37,089 nucleotides of DNA from Bacteroidota bacterium. Lineage in GTDB: Bacteria; Bacteroidota; Rhodothermia; Rhodothermales; Salinibacteraceae. The stretch's first letter is position 1. Each line of letters starts with the position of its first letter. Below, piece by piece: positions 36,600 through 37,089 of this stretch. Location of the stretch: the NCBI GenBank assembly GCA_009908945.1, contig JAAAOI010000167.1, positions 1 to 37,089 on the forward strand, read 5' to 3'. The notes beneath the pieces were generated by a model. That model saw nothing but the letters and a program-made list of their open reading frames with translations, ran no database searches and was not told the origin of the DNA. The translations under genes and the position numbers were made by a program.

Positions 36600-37089
36600 A
36601 GGCGGGGGTTACAGAAGAGGTCGTGCGGGCAGGTGCATCAGTGTACGAATGCGGGGAAGGAAATGCCAGCGCAAAGAACGGTGGTGGTGTACCTTCGAGA
36701 TGCTGCGCTCAGGTGCGGCGTGAGGGAGGAGCGTCCTGCCGGTGCGATGGATGACGTAGCATAGGGGGGAGCGCAAATTTCTCAGACCAGGAGGGTTTGA
36801 GCATCACGGGCGACCGTCTAAATGACGTTCGCCACCTGTACTTGCCATCAAGGCCCATGATGGCCTAAAGCTCGGTAAGAAAAGCACACTGAAATGCCCC
36901 CAACGCTCGACATCTAACTCAAAGAAGACTGCCAACTCTTCCACGCCCACACGCCCTTCGCCCATACGCCCACACGCCCCTTCGCCCACACGCCCTTCGC
37001 CCACACGCCCTTCGCCCACACGCCCACGCGGAAAAATGCAACCCACCCGGAGCCTCTCGGTTAAGCGGTCCTTGTTTGCGCTTCTGCTG
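36600..37089. other. Gene-free region upstream of hsdR
   Basis: 490 bp to the window edge without a supported gene. The hsdR promoter should be here, but no convincing -35/-10 pair was found. It holds the repeat array at 36944-37027. An open frame on the minus strand over this array encodes only GRVGEGRVGEG-type repeats and is not a gene. Confidence 0.55.
36944..37027. repeat. Array of 11 units of 7-8 bp (CGCCCACA / CGCCCTT)
   Basis: Reading plus strand, eleven consecutive units each start with CGCCC and alternate mainly as CGCCCACA and CGCCCTT, with variants CGCCCATA (36959-36966) and CGCCCCTT (36975-36982). The order mostly forms a 15-bp compound unit. G-rich on the minus strand (GGGCG tracts), it may form unusual structure or bind a protein. 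Confidence 0.88.

Noticed and set aside
36600-36800. hsdR promoter with TATGCT box near 36765
   Set aside because: No -35 box at a proper distance was found, so no promoter is claimed.
36944-37027. Possible CRISPR array
   Set aside because: Units are 7-8 bp without spacers of equal length and no cas gene is present, so this is a short tandem array.
36804-37046. Open frame of 80 codons over the repeat array
   Set aside because: The translation is a GRVGEG repeat created by the CGCCC array and has no other protein character.

Overview
The window looks like the chromosome of a moderately GC-rich Bacteroidota bacterium, most likely of the Rhodothermia/Salinibacter type. The reasons are a PorW/SprE-like lipoprotein (a type IX secretion and gliding family known from Bacteroidota), few recognisable Shine-Dalgarno sequences before starts, Lrp- and Bacteroidota-style promoter signals, and high GC with acidic, Ala-rich proteins. 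The genus is an inference; no rRNA is present to confirm it.

Layout. Positions 1-3375 hold the str operon on the minus strand (rpsL, rpsG, fusA, start of tuf) behind a near-consensus sigma-70 promoter. Positions 3658-9705 carry the PorW-like TPR/SPOR lipoprotein, pyruvate kinase and a membrane site-2 protease with CBS domains, all minus. Positions 10009-10646 hold an unrecognised two-gene unit with its own terminator. Positions 10895-14699 carry an SDR/DUF2867 protein, hisI, a SleB-type cell wall hydrolase, yidD and a divergent MoaB/Mog-like protein. A minus-strand unit from 20419 to 14972 encodes all three pyruvate dehydrogenase components (E1 alpha, E1 beta, E2), then a metallophosphoesterase and a UbiA-like membrane protein. 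Positions 20714-23601 (plus) hold a dolichyl-phosphate-mannose-synthase-like glycosyltransferase, NADP-type isocitrate dehydrogenase with a clear terminator, and an unknown 150-residue protein. Positions 23700-27810 (minus) hold purB, an ECF sigma factor, glnA and an Lrp/AsnC regulator.

A CAU-anticodon tRNA (28038-28113, probably tRNA-Ile2) and a strong terminator separate this core region from an accessory defence locus. That locus (28467-36599, minus) is a complete type I restriction-modification system in the order hsdR-hsdS-[SIR2-like]-[GIY-YIG/DUF4357]-hsdM. The SIR2-like gene and parts of hsdS are visibly more AT-rich than the surroundings, which suggests acquisition. The last 490 bases carry no convincing gene but hold a striking array of 7-8 base units.

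The most interesting part is the type I R-M locus with a putative NAD-degrading SIR2 effector and a GIY-YIG nuclease placed between the specificity and modification genes beside a tRNA. The arrangement suggests a two-layer defence, with host DNA methylation and restriction as one layer and NAD depletion or an extra nuclease as the other. That coupling is inferred from gene order and is not shown by the sequence.
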